Shown: positions 43,058-52,434, counted from the stretch's first letter. The stretch is DNA of 64,000 nt from Mycobacterium sp. (GCF_004298145.1 NZ_SCRH01000054.1:62001-126000), one strand, 5' to 3'. The notes: generated from the letters alone by a model not told the origin. Numbers and translations are program-made.

Positions 43058-44716
43058 GTGACGATCGCTGCGACCTCAACCGACCTGCCCTCCACCAGCG
43101 TGCGGTCCGGCGCGTCGCCGGTGTGGGCACCGGGGCAATCCGACACCGTGACCGCCGTGCTGGCCCGCGCCGTCGAAGAGTCGCCCGACAAAGTGTTCCT
43201 CGATTTCGCCGGTCAGACGTATACCTATTCGGCGGTGTGGGACCTTTCCCTGCGGTGTGCCGCCGGCTTGGGCCGGCTGGGTGTTGGCCCCGGCCAAACG
43301 GTGGTCTGCATCCTCGACAACAACGTCGACGCCATCGTTTCGTGGTTCGCGGCCAACTTCCTTGGCGCGGTGTGGGTTCCGGTCAACACCGCACTCAAGG
43401 GCGAATACCTGCGCCACCAGATCGGTGATGCGGCCGCGCCGGTGGTGATCGCCGAATCGGATTATGCCCAGCGCATCTTCGACATCGCCGGCGAACTCGA
43501 CGACCTCAAGCACCTGGTGGTGCGCGGGACTATGCCCGAGTCGTGCCCGTGCTCGGTGACGCCCCTAGATGCCATCACGCCCGACCAGGGACTGGCCGAA
43601 CCGGTTGCGGTGGCCCCCGGCGACTTGGCGATGCTCATCTATACCTCGGGCACGACGGGTCCCTCCAAGGGCTGCATGATTAGCCACAACTACATCTGCA
43701 ACGTCGCGAGAAACACCGCGGCAATGCGTAATCCCGCATTCGCGTTGTGGACGCCGCTGCCGCTGTTCCATCTCAACGCCGCAGGTACATCGGTGCTGGC
43801 GTCGGCGGTGAACAAGACAACCGTCTCGATCGCCGAGCGGTTCTCGCTGTCCCGGTTCTGGCCTGAGATTAAAAGATCCGGTGCACAGCAGGTTTCGATC
43901 CTCGGCATCATGATCGCGCTCATCGCGACGATGCCCGACACGGCCGAGATGGCGGAGTGTTTCGGGCAGATCGAGCATGTGGGTGGCGCACCGTGGACCC
44001 CCGAGTTGATCGCCACCTGGAAAGAACGGTTCGGTGTGCGAAGCGCCGGTAACTCGGTCTTCGGCCTCACCGAGGCGTCATTCGTCACCAGCAACCAGCA
44101 GGGCCTCACCGCGCCGCTGGGTGCCTCGGGCCGCCGCAACGACGATTTCGACGTCCGGATCGTCGACGACAACGACGTCGAGCTTGCGGACGGCCAGTCC
44201 GGCGAGATCATCGTCCGTCCCCGCAAACCGCACGTCATGTTCGAGGGTTACTGGCGCCGGCCGGAAGCCACCGTTGCGGTGATGCGCAACCTGTGGTTTC
44301 ACACCGGCGACATCGGGAGATTCGACGCGGATGGGTGGTTCTGGTTCGTCGACCGCAAGAAGGATTACTTGCGACGACGCGGCGAGAACATCTCGAGCTA
44401 CGAGCTCGAACGCACCTTCCGCACCCACCCCGACATCGCGGATGTCGCGGTCCACGCCGTGCCGTCAGACCTGACCGAAGACGAGGTCAAGGTGACGGCG
44501 GTGCGCCGCGACGACGCCGACCTGACCGAAGAACAACTGTGCCGTTGGTGTTTGGACAAGCTACCCTATTTCGCCGTACCCCGATACATCGAGTTCCGCA
44601 CCGAACTACCTCGCAACGCCACGGGGAAGGTGCTCAAGCATCAATTGCGTGACGAGGGGGTCACGGTCCTCACGTGGGACATCACGAGCTCCGATATTCA
44701 GGTGGTGAAACGATGA
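43058..44716 (+). CDS. Acyl-CoA ligase (CaiC-like ANL-superfamily enzyme)
   Basis: This 552-residue AMP-forming ligase has MLIYTSGTTGPSKGCMIS, the GLTEASFV motif, FHTGDIGRFDADGWF, RKKDYLRRRGENISSYE and the catalytic Lys in RNATGKVLKHQ. The overall pattern is closest to crotonobetaine/carnitine-CoA ligases of the CaiC group, which accept various short or branched acids. GTG start after AGGAAGG-type sequence. Its stop overlaps the start of the dikinase-like gene (ATGA). Confidence 0.88.
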   Translation: MTIAATSTDLPSTSVRSGASPVWAPGQSDTVTAVLARAVEESPDKVFLDFAGQTYTYSAVWDLSLRCAAGLGRLGVGPGQTVVCILDNNVDAIVSWFAANFLGAVWVPVNTALKGEYLRHQIGDAAAPVVIAESDYAQRIFDIAGELDDLKHLVVRGTMPESCPCSVTPLDAITPDQGLAEPVAVAPGDLAMLIYTSGTTGPSKGCMISHNYICNVARNTAAMRNPAFALWTPLPLFHLNAAGTSVLASAVNKTTVSIAERFSLSRFWPEIKRSGAQQVSILGIMIALIATMPDTAEMAECFGQIEHVGGAPWTPELIATWKERFGVRSAGNSVFGLTEASFVTSNQQGLTAPLGASGRRNDDFDVRIVDDNDVELADGQSGEIIVRPRKPHVMFEGYWRRPEATVAVMRNLWFHTGDIGRFDADGWFWFVDRKKDYLRRRGENISSYELERTFRTHPDIADVAVHAVPSDLTEDEVKVTAVRRDDADLTEEQLCRWCLDKLPYFAVPRYIEFRTELPRNATGKVLKHQLRDEGVTVLTWDITSSDIQVVKR

Positions 44717-46371
44717 GTGGACAGCTTGTGGTCGGCCGAAAGGAGTCGGCAGGAATGACCGGATCCACGTCCTTCCAGCACCCGCCCGTCGTCTTGCTCG
44801 ACGGAACGGCGATGCTGCCACGAGAGATCCTCGGCAACAAGGGCTATGGCATCAACGTCATGCGCGGCGAGGACTTGCCGGTCCCACCGGCGTTCTGCAT
44901 CACCACCGAGGTGTGCGCACAATATTTCGACGAGCCCGACGCCACGACCGCTTCCATCCGCGACGAGGTCCGCGTCAAGCTGCGCTGGCTGGAGGCGGAG
45001 ACGTCACGGACATTTGGGTCCGGGCCGCGGCCGCTGCTGGTCAGCGTCCGCAGCGGCGCCGCGTTGTCGATGCCCGGGATGTTGGACACGGTGCTGGACT
45101 TGGGCATCGATGATGCTGTTGAGTCGGCGCTGGGCGAGTTGCATAGTCCCGAGCTCGCCGGCGACACCCGGCGGCGTTTTTGTCACATGTATCGGCGCAT
45201 CGTGCTCGGCGACGAGAACGGCGAAGTACCCGACGACCCGTTCGCGCAACTGGGTGGCGCGATCGGTGCGGTGTTCAGGTCGTGGAACTCTCCCCGCGCC
45301 ATCGCCTACCGGAAGCATCACGGCCTCAGTGACCTCGGGGGCACGGCCGTCGTGGTCCAGGCGATGGTCTTCGGCAATATGGAGTCAGACTCGGGCACGG
45401 GCGTGTTGTTCTCGCGCAACCCGATGACCGGCGCAGCCGAACCATTCGGTGAATGGCTGCCCGGCGGTCAGGGTGAGGACGTTGTGTCGGGCACCTTCGA
45501 CGTGGAGCCGGTGTCCGCGCTGCGTGACGAGCAGCCGGCGATCTACGACGAGCTGATGGAAACAGCCGGCACCCTCGAACGCATCTCCAAAGACGTTCAG
45601 GACATCGAGTTCACCGTCGAGCAGGGAAAGCTCTGGCTGTTACAGACGAGGGTCGCCAAGCGGTCGGCGCAGGCCGCGGTGCGGTTGGCTCTGGCCCTGC
45701 GGGACGAGGGCCTGATCGATGACGCCGAGGCCCTGCGCCGGATCGACCCCGCGCAGGTCGAGACGCTGCTGAAACCGTCGTTGCAACCCGAAACCAGGCT
45801 CGCCGCACCGCTTCTGGCAAAAGGCCTATCGGCCTGTCCCGGCGTGGTGTCGGGCACGGCCTACAACGATGTCGACGAGGCAATCGATGCGGCCGAGGAC
45901 GGCGAGGATGTCATCCTGGTGCGCTCGGCCACCAGTCCCGATGACATCCAGGGAATGATGGCCGCGCGCGGCATCGTCACCGGGATCGGCGGCGCGACCA
46001 GCCATGCGGCCGTCGTGTCGCGCGAACTGCACCGGCCGTCGGTCGTCGGATGCGGCACCGGAGTCGTCCAGCTTCTCGTCGGCAAGCAGGTCACGCTTGA
46101 CGGTACCGAAGGCGAAGTCCGCGAGGGCATTCTCGAATTGACGGCCTGGTCCGAAGACGATTCTCCCGACCTGGCCGAACTCGGCAAACTCGCGCGCGGG
46201 ATCAGCCCGTTGGCCGCACACGTCGCCGGTGAATATCCGGCGCTCGACGACAACACAGAAGCCGGCGTGCGCGCCGCGCTCGACGCCGGCCTGGCCGATG
46301 TCGTCTCCCCCCAGCCGCTGGTCACCATGCTGATCGCCGCGCGCCTGCAAGCCAACGTTATTCAGGATTAG
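44713..46371 (+). CDS. ppdK: Pyruvate,phosphate-dikinase-like protein lacking the PEP-binding barrel
   Basis: This 552-residue protein contains the ATP-grasp part of PPDK (GNKGYGINVMRGEDLPVPPAF; LLVSVRSGAALSMPGML; DVEPVSAL) and the central phosphohistidine domain GIGGATSHAAVVSRELHRP, whose His carries the phosphate. It stops before the C-terminal PEP/pyruvate TIM barrel found in the ~870-residue enzyme. Mycobacterial PpdK proteins of ~490 residues share this shortening. The missing half could be replaced by another protein; the SDR-swivel fusion at 34695 lacks exactly the ATP-grasp part. ATG overlaps the ligase stop. Confidence 0.78.
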   Translation: MSGQLVVGRKESAGMTGSTSFQHPPVVLLDGTAMLPREILGNKGYGINVMRGEDLPVPPAFCITTEVCAQYFDEPDATTASIRDEVRVKLRWLEAETSRTFGSGPRPLLVSVRSGAALSMPGMLDTVLDLGIDDAVESALGELHSPELAGDTRRRFCHMYRRIVLGDENGEVPDDPFAQLGGAIGAVFRSWNSPRAIAYRKHHGLSDLGGTAVVVQAMVFGNMESDSGTGVLFSRNPMTGAAEPFGEWLPGGQGEDVVSGTFDVEPVSALRDEQPAIYDELMETAGTLERISKDVQDIEFTVEQGKLWLLQTRVAKRSAQAAVRLALALRDEGLIDDAEALRRIDPAQVETLLKPSLQPETRLAAPLLAKGLSACPGVVSGTAYNDVDEAIDAAEDGEDVILVRSATSPDDIQGMMAARGIVTGIGGATSHAAVVSRELHRPSVVGCGTGVVQLLVGKQVTLDGTEGEVREGILELTAWSEDDSPDLAELGKLARGISPLAAHVAGEYPALDDNTEAGVRAALDAGLADVVSPQPLVTMLIAARLQANVIQD

Positions 46372-46393
46372 CTTCCATACCGAGGAGGAAAAC

Positions 46394-47245
46394 ATGGGTC
46401 GGGTCGAGGACAAGGTCGTCTTCATCACGGGTGCCGCGCGCGGTCAAGGCCGCAGCCACGCGGTGCATCTCGCCGAAGAGGGTGCCGACATCATCGCGGT
46501 GGACATCTGCGCGGACATCGCCAGCAACGATTACCCGCTCGCGCGTCGCGAAGACCTTGAGGAGACCGCGAGGCTGGTCGAGAAGACCGGCCGGCGCATC
46601 GTCACCGCCGAGGCCGACGTGCGTGACCGGACAGCGCTCGCCGAGGCACTCAGCGCGGGCATCTCCGAATTGGGCAAGCTCGACGTCGTCGTGGCCAACG
46701 CGGGCATCTGCCCGCTCGGCGAAGGTAAAGAGGTGGACGCGTTCGTCGACGCCGTCGATGTCGACCTGATCGGTGTGATGAACGCCGTGCACGTCGCGTT
46801 GCCGCATCTGCACGAGGGCGCGTCGATCATCATGACCGGGTCGGTGGCGGGCCTGCTCTCGAACTCATCCTCGGGAGGGGGGCCGCAGGGCTTCGGTGGC
46901 GCCGGCTACAACCTGGCCAAGCGGGTGATCGTCGAATACAGCACGACGCTGGCGGTGAAGTTGGCGCCCAAGTCAATTCGTGTCAACGCCGTACACCCCA
47001 GCAACTGCGACACCCCCATGCTGCAGAGCGAACCGATGTACAGGACCTTCCGGCCCGATCTGCCCAACCCCACCGTCGAAGAGGCCGAAGTCGGCTTCCG
47101 GGCGATGCAGGCGATGCCCATTGCCTGGGTTGATCCCTCCGACATCTCCTACGCGGTGCTGTATTTGGCCTCCGACGAGTCGCGGTACGTCACGGGCATG
47201 CAGCTCAGGGTGGACGGCGGCGCCACGATCCAGCGAGGTATCTAA
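46394..47245 (+). CDS. Mycofactocin-coupled type SDR oxidoreductase
   Basis: This 283-residue classical SDR has the mycofactocin-family start GRVEDKVVFITGAARGQGRSHA, IIAVDIC, the NAGICPLG strand, the catalytic Tyr/Lys in GYNLAKRVIVEY and the C-terminal YVTGMQLRVDGGA. Proteins with this insert around the cofactor site hold NAD(H) tightly and are re-oxidised by mycofactocin. AGGAGG-type ribosome site 5' of the ATG. It would oxidise a secondary alcohol in the pathway. Mycofactocin genes themselves are not in the window. Confidence 0.82.
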   Translation: MGRVEDKVVFITGAARGQGRSHAVHLAEEGADIIAVDICADIASNDYPLARREDLEETARLVEKTGRRIVTAEADVRDRTALAEALSAGISELGKLDVVVANAGICPLGEGKEVDAFVDAVDVDLIGVMNAVHVALPHLHEGASIIMTGSVAGLLSNSSSGGGPQGFGGAGYNLAKRVIVEYSTTLAVKLAPKSIRVNAVHPSNCDTPMLQSEPMYRTFRPDLPNPTVEEAEVGFRAMQAMPIAWVDPSDISYAVLYLASDESRYVTGMQLRVDGGATIQRGI

Positions 47246-47260
47246 CCGAGCCGCCCGGAC

Positions 47261-48727
47261 ATGGAGACAGACATTCCGGCTTGCGACGAACTGCTGACGC
47301 TGTCGGCTACAGCGCTGGCCCGCCGGATCCGCGCAGGTTCGGTGACCTCGAGGCAGGTCATCGATACTCACATCGCACGAATCCAGAGGGTCAATCCAGC
47401 CCTCAACGCCGTGGTGTGTGAGCGCTTCTCGCGTGCGAGGGAAGAGGCGGACGCGGCCGACGAGCGGCTGCGCCGCGAGGGGCCGAACGGTCTGCCGCCG
47501 TTTCACGGGGTTCCTTGCACCATCAAGGAGAACGTCGCCCTGGCCGGCATGCCGAACAGTTGTGGTTTGGTCGCGCGCAGGAATGTGATCGCCGAAGAGG
47601 ACGCGCCCTCGGTGGCGCGGCTGCGGGCCGCAGGTGCGATCCCGCTGGGCGTGACCAACGTGGCCGAGCTGACCGCCTGGACCGCCACGGACAATCGCGT
47701 CTACGGTCGCACCGGCAATGCGTACGATCCGGCCCGCACCGCGGGAGGCAGCAGCGGCGGCGAGGGAGCCATCGTCGGAGCGGGCGGATCGCCCTTCGGC
47801 CTCGGCACCGACGTGGGGGGATCGATCCGCATTCCGGCGTTCTGCAACGGCGTCTTCGGACACAAGCCAACGGGCGGGCTGGTGCCTTCGTCTGGGCAGT
47901 TCCCGAAATACCAAGGCTCGCAACTCCGTATCAATACCACCGGTCCCATCGCCCGGCGGGCCGAGGACCTGATGCCCCTGCTGCGCGTGCTCGCCGGGCC
48001 CGACCTCGGGGATCCGGAATGTCAAGCGTTTCAGTTGGGGCAACCGTCTGCGGTGCGGTTGGGTGAACTCCGCGTGCTGTTGGTCGCGTCGGATGGAGCG
48101 CGGCCGGCGGTCTCCGCGGAAATGCTCGGCGCGATGAAGCGGGCCGGCGCCGCGCTCAGCGAGCAGGGCGCGACCGTCGAGCAGCGCAAAGTTTCGGGCC
48201 TGCATAATTCCCTGCTCCCCTACCTCGGCCGGCTACTGGAGGAAGGTGACTGGCCCTTCGTTCTCGACCCGACGCCTGGCCGCCTACCCCTGGTTTCCGC
48301 CGTCGGCGAGCCGATCAGGCTGGCCCGCGGGCGATCTGACCACATCGCGCCGGTCTTCGCGGTCACTACCCTCATCAATCCGCTACGCAAGATGTCCAAG
48401 CTGATCGGACGGCTGGCCGAAACCGCTCGCACGCTGCAAGGCGAGATCGAAAGCATGCTCGGCGACGACGGCGTCATGCTCTATCCGACAGCGACGGGCG
48501 TGGCGCCTCGGCACGGCAGAGGCGGTGCTCTTCACTTTCGCTTCCCGCCTATTTTCAACGCCCTGGAGCTGCCGGTGACTCAGGTGCCGCTCGGCCTGGG
48601 GCGTGAGGGCCTTCCGCTCGGGGTGCAGGTTGTCGCGCCGCGAGGTGCGGATCATCGGTCCATAGCCGTCGCAATGGCACTCGAGCGCTCCCTCGGCGGC
48701 TGGGTCCCGCCGAGAGTGCCTGCTTAG
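47261..48727 (+). CDS. Amidase (amidase signature family)
   Basis: This 488-residue amidase-signature hydrolase contains the Ser-cisSer-Lys triad: Lys in PCTIKENVALAG, cis-Ser in ARTAGGSSGGEGA, and nucleophile Ser in LGTDVGGSIRIPAF. The start at ATG 47261 follows the SDR stop by 15 bases. Possible substrates include amides or acyl-CoA-derived conjugates; nothing in the sequence decides. It is the last gene of the plus-strand run and converges with the alcohol dehydrogenase. Confidence 0.85.
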   Translation: METDIPACDELLTLSATALARRIRAGSVTSRQVIDTHIARIQRVNPALNAVVCERFSRAREEADAADERLRREGPNGLPPFHGVPCTIKENVALAGMPNSCGLVARRNVIAEEDAPSVARLRAAGAIPLGVTNVAELTAWTATDNRVYGRTGNAYDPARTAGGSSGGEGAIVGAGGSPFGLGTDVGGSIRIPAFCNGVFGHKPTGGLVPSSGQFPKYQGSQLRINTTGPIARRAEDLMPLLRVLAGPDLGDPECQAFQLGQPSAVRLGELRVLLVASDGARPAVSAEMLGAMKRAGAALSEQGATVEQRKVSGLHNSLLPYLGRLLEEGDWPFVLDPTPGRLPLVSAVGEPIRLARGRSDHIAPVFAVTTLINPLRKMSKLIGRLAETARTLQGEIESMLGDDGVMLYPTATGVAPRHGRGGALHFRFPPIFNALELPVTQVPLGLGREGLPLGVQVVAPRGADHRSIAVAMALERSLGGWVPPRVPA

Positions 48728-48803
48728 CAAGGACCAATCAGCGCTCTCGTCACAGGGCCCCAGCGGCTGCTGCGCCTTTGTGTGTCATCTTTGCTCGCCT
48801 GAC

Positions 48804-48837
48804 AGCGACAACCCCGGCCTCATTGCGCGGTGTCGCT
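48804..48837. terminator. Candidate bidirectional terminator stem
   Basis: AGCGACA and TGTCGCT form a perfect seven-base stem with a CC/GG extension across one bulge. It lies in the 166-base gap between the convergent amidase and alcohol dehydrogenase genes. There is no long T-run, as is common for actinobacterial terminators. Confidence 0.35.
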
Positions 48838-48893
48838 CTTAGGTGGGAAAAAGGGGTGTCCCTCCCTCCGGTTATTGCTGTGAGGTGGAGTGC

Positions 48894-49997
48894 TCACCAC
48901 ATCAAAACCGGCTTGATCACCCTGCCCGCTTCCTGATCCTCGATGGCGCGGTTGATGTCGTCGTACTTGTACCGCGTGACGAGCTGATCGATCGGAAAAC
49001 GACCGCTGCTGTATAGCTCGACGAGCTCGGGGATGAACTCCTGCACCCGGCTCTCACCTTCTATGCAACCGCGCAGCACCTTTCCCCTGAGCAGTAAGTC
49101 CTGCACGTTGATGGTGACATCCGACGGGCCCAGACCGAGGACGACGAGCTCTCCCCGGGTGGCTAACGCGGCAAGAGCCGCGCTGATGACCGCCGGGATG
49201 CTCGTCGTGTCGACCGCGTGGGTGGCGCCGCCCGACGTCGCCGCATTGATCTGAGCCGCGGCATCATCGGCGTTCGGGTCGACGGCGATCGCGCCGAAAA
49301 GTTCGGCCTGTGCCCGTCGCTCCGAGAGCGGATCAACCGCGACGATGGTCTCAACACCGCTAGCCCGCGCCGCCAGCAGCGCCGCGAATCCGACACTGCC
49401 CGTGCCGTAAACGACAAGCCGTGCGTCCGCGGGCGGCCTCAATGCGTTGAGCACGGCGCCGGCGCCGGTCTGGAAGCCGCAGCCCAGGGCGGCGACGATC
49501 GCCAAGTCGATGTCATTGCCGACCACGACGACGTTGTCCCGCCCCGCCAGCGCATAGCCGGCGAAGCTCGACTGGCCAAAGAAGTTGCCCAACAACGGCG
49601 TTGCACCGCTGTGCAGCTTAGGGGTGCCGTCGGTTCGATGCCCGAGCGCGTTGAGGGCAGCCGTCTGATCACAGTACGCCGGGTGGCCGCCCTGACAGTA
49701 AACGCATCCCCCGCAGCTGCGATAACTGAGCACGACGTGGTCGCCCGGCCGGACGTCGGCGATGCCCGCTCCCACCGCGGTCACGACACCGGCACCCTCA
49801 TGACCCAATACGCACGGGCCCAGTTCGACCGGGATCACGCTCTTGAAGAAAAGGTCCGTGTGGCAGATGCCCGTTGCCGTGATTTGAACCAGGATTTCGT
49901 CGTCGCGAGGATCGTCGACCGTGACCTCTTCGAGCGTGAATGGTTCGGTCGGCCCAGACGAGACCGCCCCCACTGTCGTCACCGGCAAGATCGGCAC
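48894..49997 (-). CDS. Zinc-dependent alcohol dehydrogenase (MDR family, class III/benzyl-alcohol type)
   Basis: This 367-residue medium-chain dehydrogenase has the catalytic zinc ligands in TATGICHTD and VLGHEGAG, the structural zinc loop SCGGCVYCQGGHPAYC, and the NAD fold VYGTGSVGFAAL. It oxidises a primary or aromatic alcohol or reduces the aldehyde. The gene lies 112 bases downstream of the Fd-LarA-MPT module on the same strand. It may belong to the same transcript and act on the alcohol that the LarA-type enzyme handles. Confidence 0.87.
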   Translation of the reverse strand: MPILPVTTVGAVSSGPTEPFTLEEVTVDDPRDDEILVQITATGICHTDLFFKSVIPVELGPCVLGHEGAGVVTAVGAGIADVRPGDHVVLSYRSCGGCVYCQGGHPAYCDQTAALNALGHRTDGTPKLHSGATPLLGNFFGQSSFAGYALAGRDNVVVVGNDIDLAIVAALGCGFQTGAGAVLNALRPPADARLVVYGTGSVGFAALLAARASGVETIVAVDPLSERRAQAELFGAIAVDPNADDAAAQINAATSGGATHAVDTTSIPAVISAALAALATRGELVVLGLGPSDVTINVQDLLLRGKVLRGCIEGESRVQEFIPELVELYSSGRFPIDQLVTRYKYDDINRAIEDQEAGRVIKPVLMW

Positions 49998-50109
49998 CCT
50001 TCTCCAAGACAGCCCATTGGGCCCCTACATTTCGGACGATCATCGTACTGGAAAGGTACTCGCCTCGACCGCGATCATTCAAGGATGAGGTGCGGCGCTG
50101 CATTGTGCG

Positions 50110-50982
50110 TCAGCGCAGGCAGTCCCGCAGGCTGGCCGCCAATGCCTGTGCGAGTTGCCGCCTTCCCCATCCTTCCTGCACGCCCTGCACCACGACGGGT
50201 AGGGCCGCTTCGACTTCACGGGTCGGCCCGGGCAACGCGATCAGGCGTGTCCACTCGACTTGCCCAACGCCCACCCGCACGTGCGGCTTGACGTGTCGCC
50301 CGTGCCCCACGGGGTAGGTGGCTAAAACCGCTGTGGCCAAGCGTGGATCGCAGTGTTGCAGCGCCTCGATCGTGCGGTCTTTGTCCTCTGCCCCTACGCC
50401 GCCGGTGGTGATGATGACGCCGAAGCCTTCGGACGTCAGCCGTAGCACACGTCCGACGATGGCGTCCTCGTTGTCCAGCACGGCGCCGGCGGCGGTCACC
50501 TCGAATCCGGCAGCTCCCATGATGTCGGTTGCGACGGCGATGTTTGTGTCCTTGACGTTGCCCGCCACAACCTCTGGGCCAGTGGAAATCACGGCGACAC
50601 GTGATGAGACGTAGGTGCGGAGCTGCTCGTCGATTTCGGTTGCCCGCGAGAGTATCTGGTCCACCTCGTCGGACGGCGCCCCGATCATTCCCATGACACC
50701 GCGAGAGTGCACCGACGCACGCGGTGACATCGTGACGCCGGCGACTTCGCCAAGCACGGCGAGCAGCTCGGCTTCTCGCCCGACAAAGCTAGCGAGTTCC
50801 GCTCGGGGCTTCAGCACGTCGAACACCACATGGTCGGCGCGCGCGTCGGTCACAAACACTGAGTCTCCGGAGAGATCCAGAGCCCGCGCGGCGGCAGCGG
50901 CCAGGGAGCGCAGATCGGTCCGGTCCAAAGTGATTCCGCGCACCCAGATCTCGGTCTTGTCCAGCAGTTCGACCTCAGGCAT
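50110..50982 (-). CDS. Molybdopterin-binding-fold (MoaB/CinA-like) protein, module 1
   Basis: In this 290-residue protein, residues ~127-290 form the MogA/MoaB/CinA-type fold: RVAVISTGPEV, then GVIITTGGVGAEDKDRTIEAL with the nucleotide/cofactor-binding TTGGVG at ~192-197. The first ~120 residues form a separate conserved domain not known to me. No molybdenum cofactor gene is nearby. The gene follows LarA-1 by seven bases. CinA-type proteins act on pyridine and ADP-ribose nucleotides, so handling of the pyridinium-type nickel-pincer nucleotide or its precursor is a reasonable guess. The 310-residue paralogue at 56439 has the same layout. Confidence 0.75.
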   Translation of the reverse strand: MPEVELLDKTEIWVRGITLDRTDLRSLAAAAARALDLSGDSVFVTDARADHVVFDVLKPRAELASFVGREAELLAVLGEVAGVTMSPRASVHSRGVMGMIGAPSDEVDQILSRATEIDEQLRTYVSSRVAVISTGPEVVAGNVKDTNIAVATDIMGAAGFEVTAAGAVLDNEDAIVGRVLRLTSEGFGVIITTGGVGAEDKDRTIEALQHCDPRLATAVLATYPVGHGRHVKPHVRVGVGQVEWTRLIALPGPTREVEAALPVVVQGVQEGWGRRQLAQALAASLRDCLR

Positions 50983-50989
50983 ACCGAAC

Positions 50990-52432
50990 TCAGGTCGTCG
51001 AAGTCAGTGACACGGTGGGCAAGTCACGCTGCGCGAGCCACTTGGGTAGCCGCACCTTTTCGACGTCCTCGATCACTCGCGGTGCGACTCGACGGAGCGC
51101 CTCCGCGAGCGATTCAGAAACATGCATGGCGCCCGGCAGCCCGTCGTAGACGATGACGTTGTCGGAGTTGGCAATTGCCATCGCACGCTGGACGGCGTCG
51201 GCCAACCCGTCGGTGACCTCGGCGACGTTGACGATCCAGCATGCCGAGGGATCCTGCGCAAGCCAGTCCATCACCTTCGGGCTGGTAACCATCGTGGGAA
51301 CGCCTCTGAGCAAGTACATGTACGGGACGCCGCCGGCCATGTAATTGATGACGTAGGCCTTGATGTTGGCGTTCTCTCCCATCATGTACTGCCCGATCAG
51401 CCCGCGCATCGATTCGGGCAGCAGCGCGGCGTATAACGCGGGGTTGTCCAGATCGAGCCAGTCAGCATTAGCGTAGTAGAGGACGTCGAACGGTATCCCG
51501 CCGGCATAGCTGTAGATCGTGCTGCCGTGGCCGTCGAAGACGACGGTGACGTCCTTGACTTCGCTCATGAGCCGAATGAGTGTGGCGTAGTTGCGGAAGA
51601 TGTCGGTGGCCACGCGACGATCGAGCCGTTCCAGGTCGTTATCGGCGTCGACGTCGATGACGCCCTCCGGGCTGGTGTTGAGGACAACCGTGGAGACGTA
51701 GCGCTGTTGGATGTAGGTGCTGTCGAACACTGCGCGGGCCACCAGTTGCCCGGTGCGGGGGCCGTAACCGAAGTGGTAGGCCGACCGTGTCTCGAGCCTG
51801 GTGTAGGCCATACCGAAGGGCTTGAACAACCGGTCCTGCATGCGGTGTAGGTAGCCCTCGCGCATCTCGGTGACGTGGGTGTGGATGAAGTGGTCACCCT
51901 GGAACAGCTGCCGGGTCAGGTACATCGGCCCGACTCGGGTGTCGATCTCGACGCCCTGGCCGATCTGAGGGCATTCCTGCGCATCTCCGAAGCGCCGTTC
52001 GAGGTCGAAAATCCGCATCCAGTCGGGGTTTTCGATGTGGCCCATCGACTCGGCGATGCGCAGCCGCACCGAAGCGCCGGTCACCGTTTCGACGTGTCGT
52101 TGTACCTCTTCCAGCATCGCCACGTAGGCCATGCCCGACAGCGCGAAGCCGTGCGGATTGGCCACCAGGTTGACCCGGTCACCCTTGTTGATCTTCGACC
52201 AGTCCACACTTTCGAGCCGGGCGCGGGTGCGCGCCCGAACCTCTTCCTCGTCAGTGGGACCCAGGCGGCGGTTGGGCGCCCAGATCGGTTCCGGCAGCCA
52301 CGGTGTCAGTTCGCGGATGGGCAAGGTCACGATGCCGTCCAGGTCGGCGGCGCGAACCGCGACGACGTCGGCGGGGTGCCGGCCATTCCAGGTCGGCATT
52401 AGCGGCGGGGCGGGCATCGGTGTGATCGACAT
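50990..52432 (-). CDS. LarA-superfamily nickel-pincer-dependent enzyme, module 1
   Basis: This is a 480-residue divergent lactate-racemase-like (LarA/DUF2088) protein. It has ANPHGFAL near residue 94, HTHVTEM at 184-190, a His at 196, Lys in RLFKPFGM at 204 and His in ETRSAYH at 220. The Lys-to-His distance of 16 equals that between the cofactor-binding Lys184 and nickel-ligand His200 of L. plantarum LarA, and the HTH pair may supply the catalytic base. The loop between HTH and Lys is longer than in LarA, so substrate and chemistry probably differ. The ATG at 52432 comes two bases after the ferredoxin stop. Confidence 0.8.
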   Translation of the reverse strand: MSITPMPAPPLMPTWNGRHPADVVAVRAADLDGIVTLPIRELTPWLPEPIWAPNRRLGPTDEEEVRARTRARLESVDWSKINKGDRVNLVANPHGFALSGMAYVAMLEEVQRHVETVTGASVRLRIAESMGHIENPDWMRIFDLERRFGDAQECPQIGQGVEIDTRVGPMYLTRQLFQGDHFIHTHVTEMREGYLHRMQDRLFKPFGMAYTRLETRSAYHFGYGPRTGQLVARAVFDSTYIQQRYVSTVVLNTSPEGVIDVDADNDLERLDRRVATDIFRNYATLIRLMSEVKDVTVVFDGHGSTIYSYAGGIPFDVLYYANADWLDLDNPALYAALLPESMRGLIGQYMMGENANIKAYVINYMAGGVPYMYLLRGVPTMVTSPKVMDWLAQDPSACWIVNVAEVTDGLADAVQRAMAIANSDNVIVYDGLPGAMHVSESLAEALRRVAPRVIEDVEKVRLPKWLAQRDLPTVSLTSTT

Positions 52433-52434
52433 GG

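Noticed and set aside
50990..52432. Reading LarA-1 as a classical lactate racemase
   Set aside because: The motif spacing fits the superfamily, but the loop is different, the protein is ~50 residues longer than I recall for LarA, and no lactate transport gene is present.
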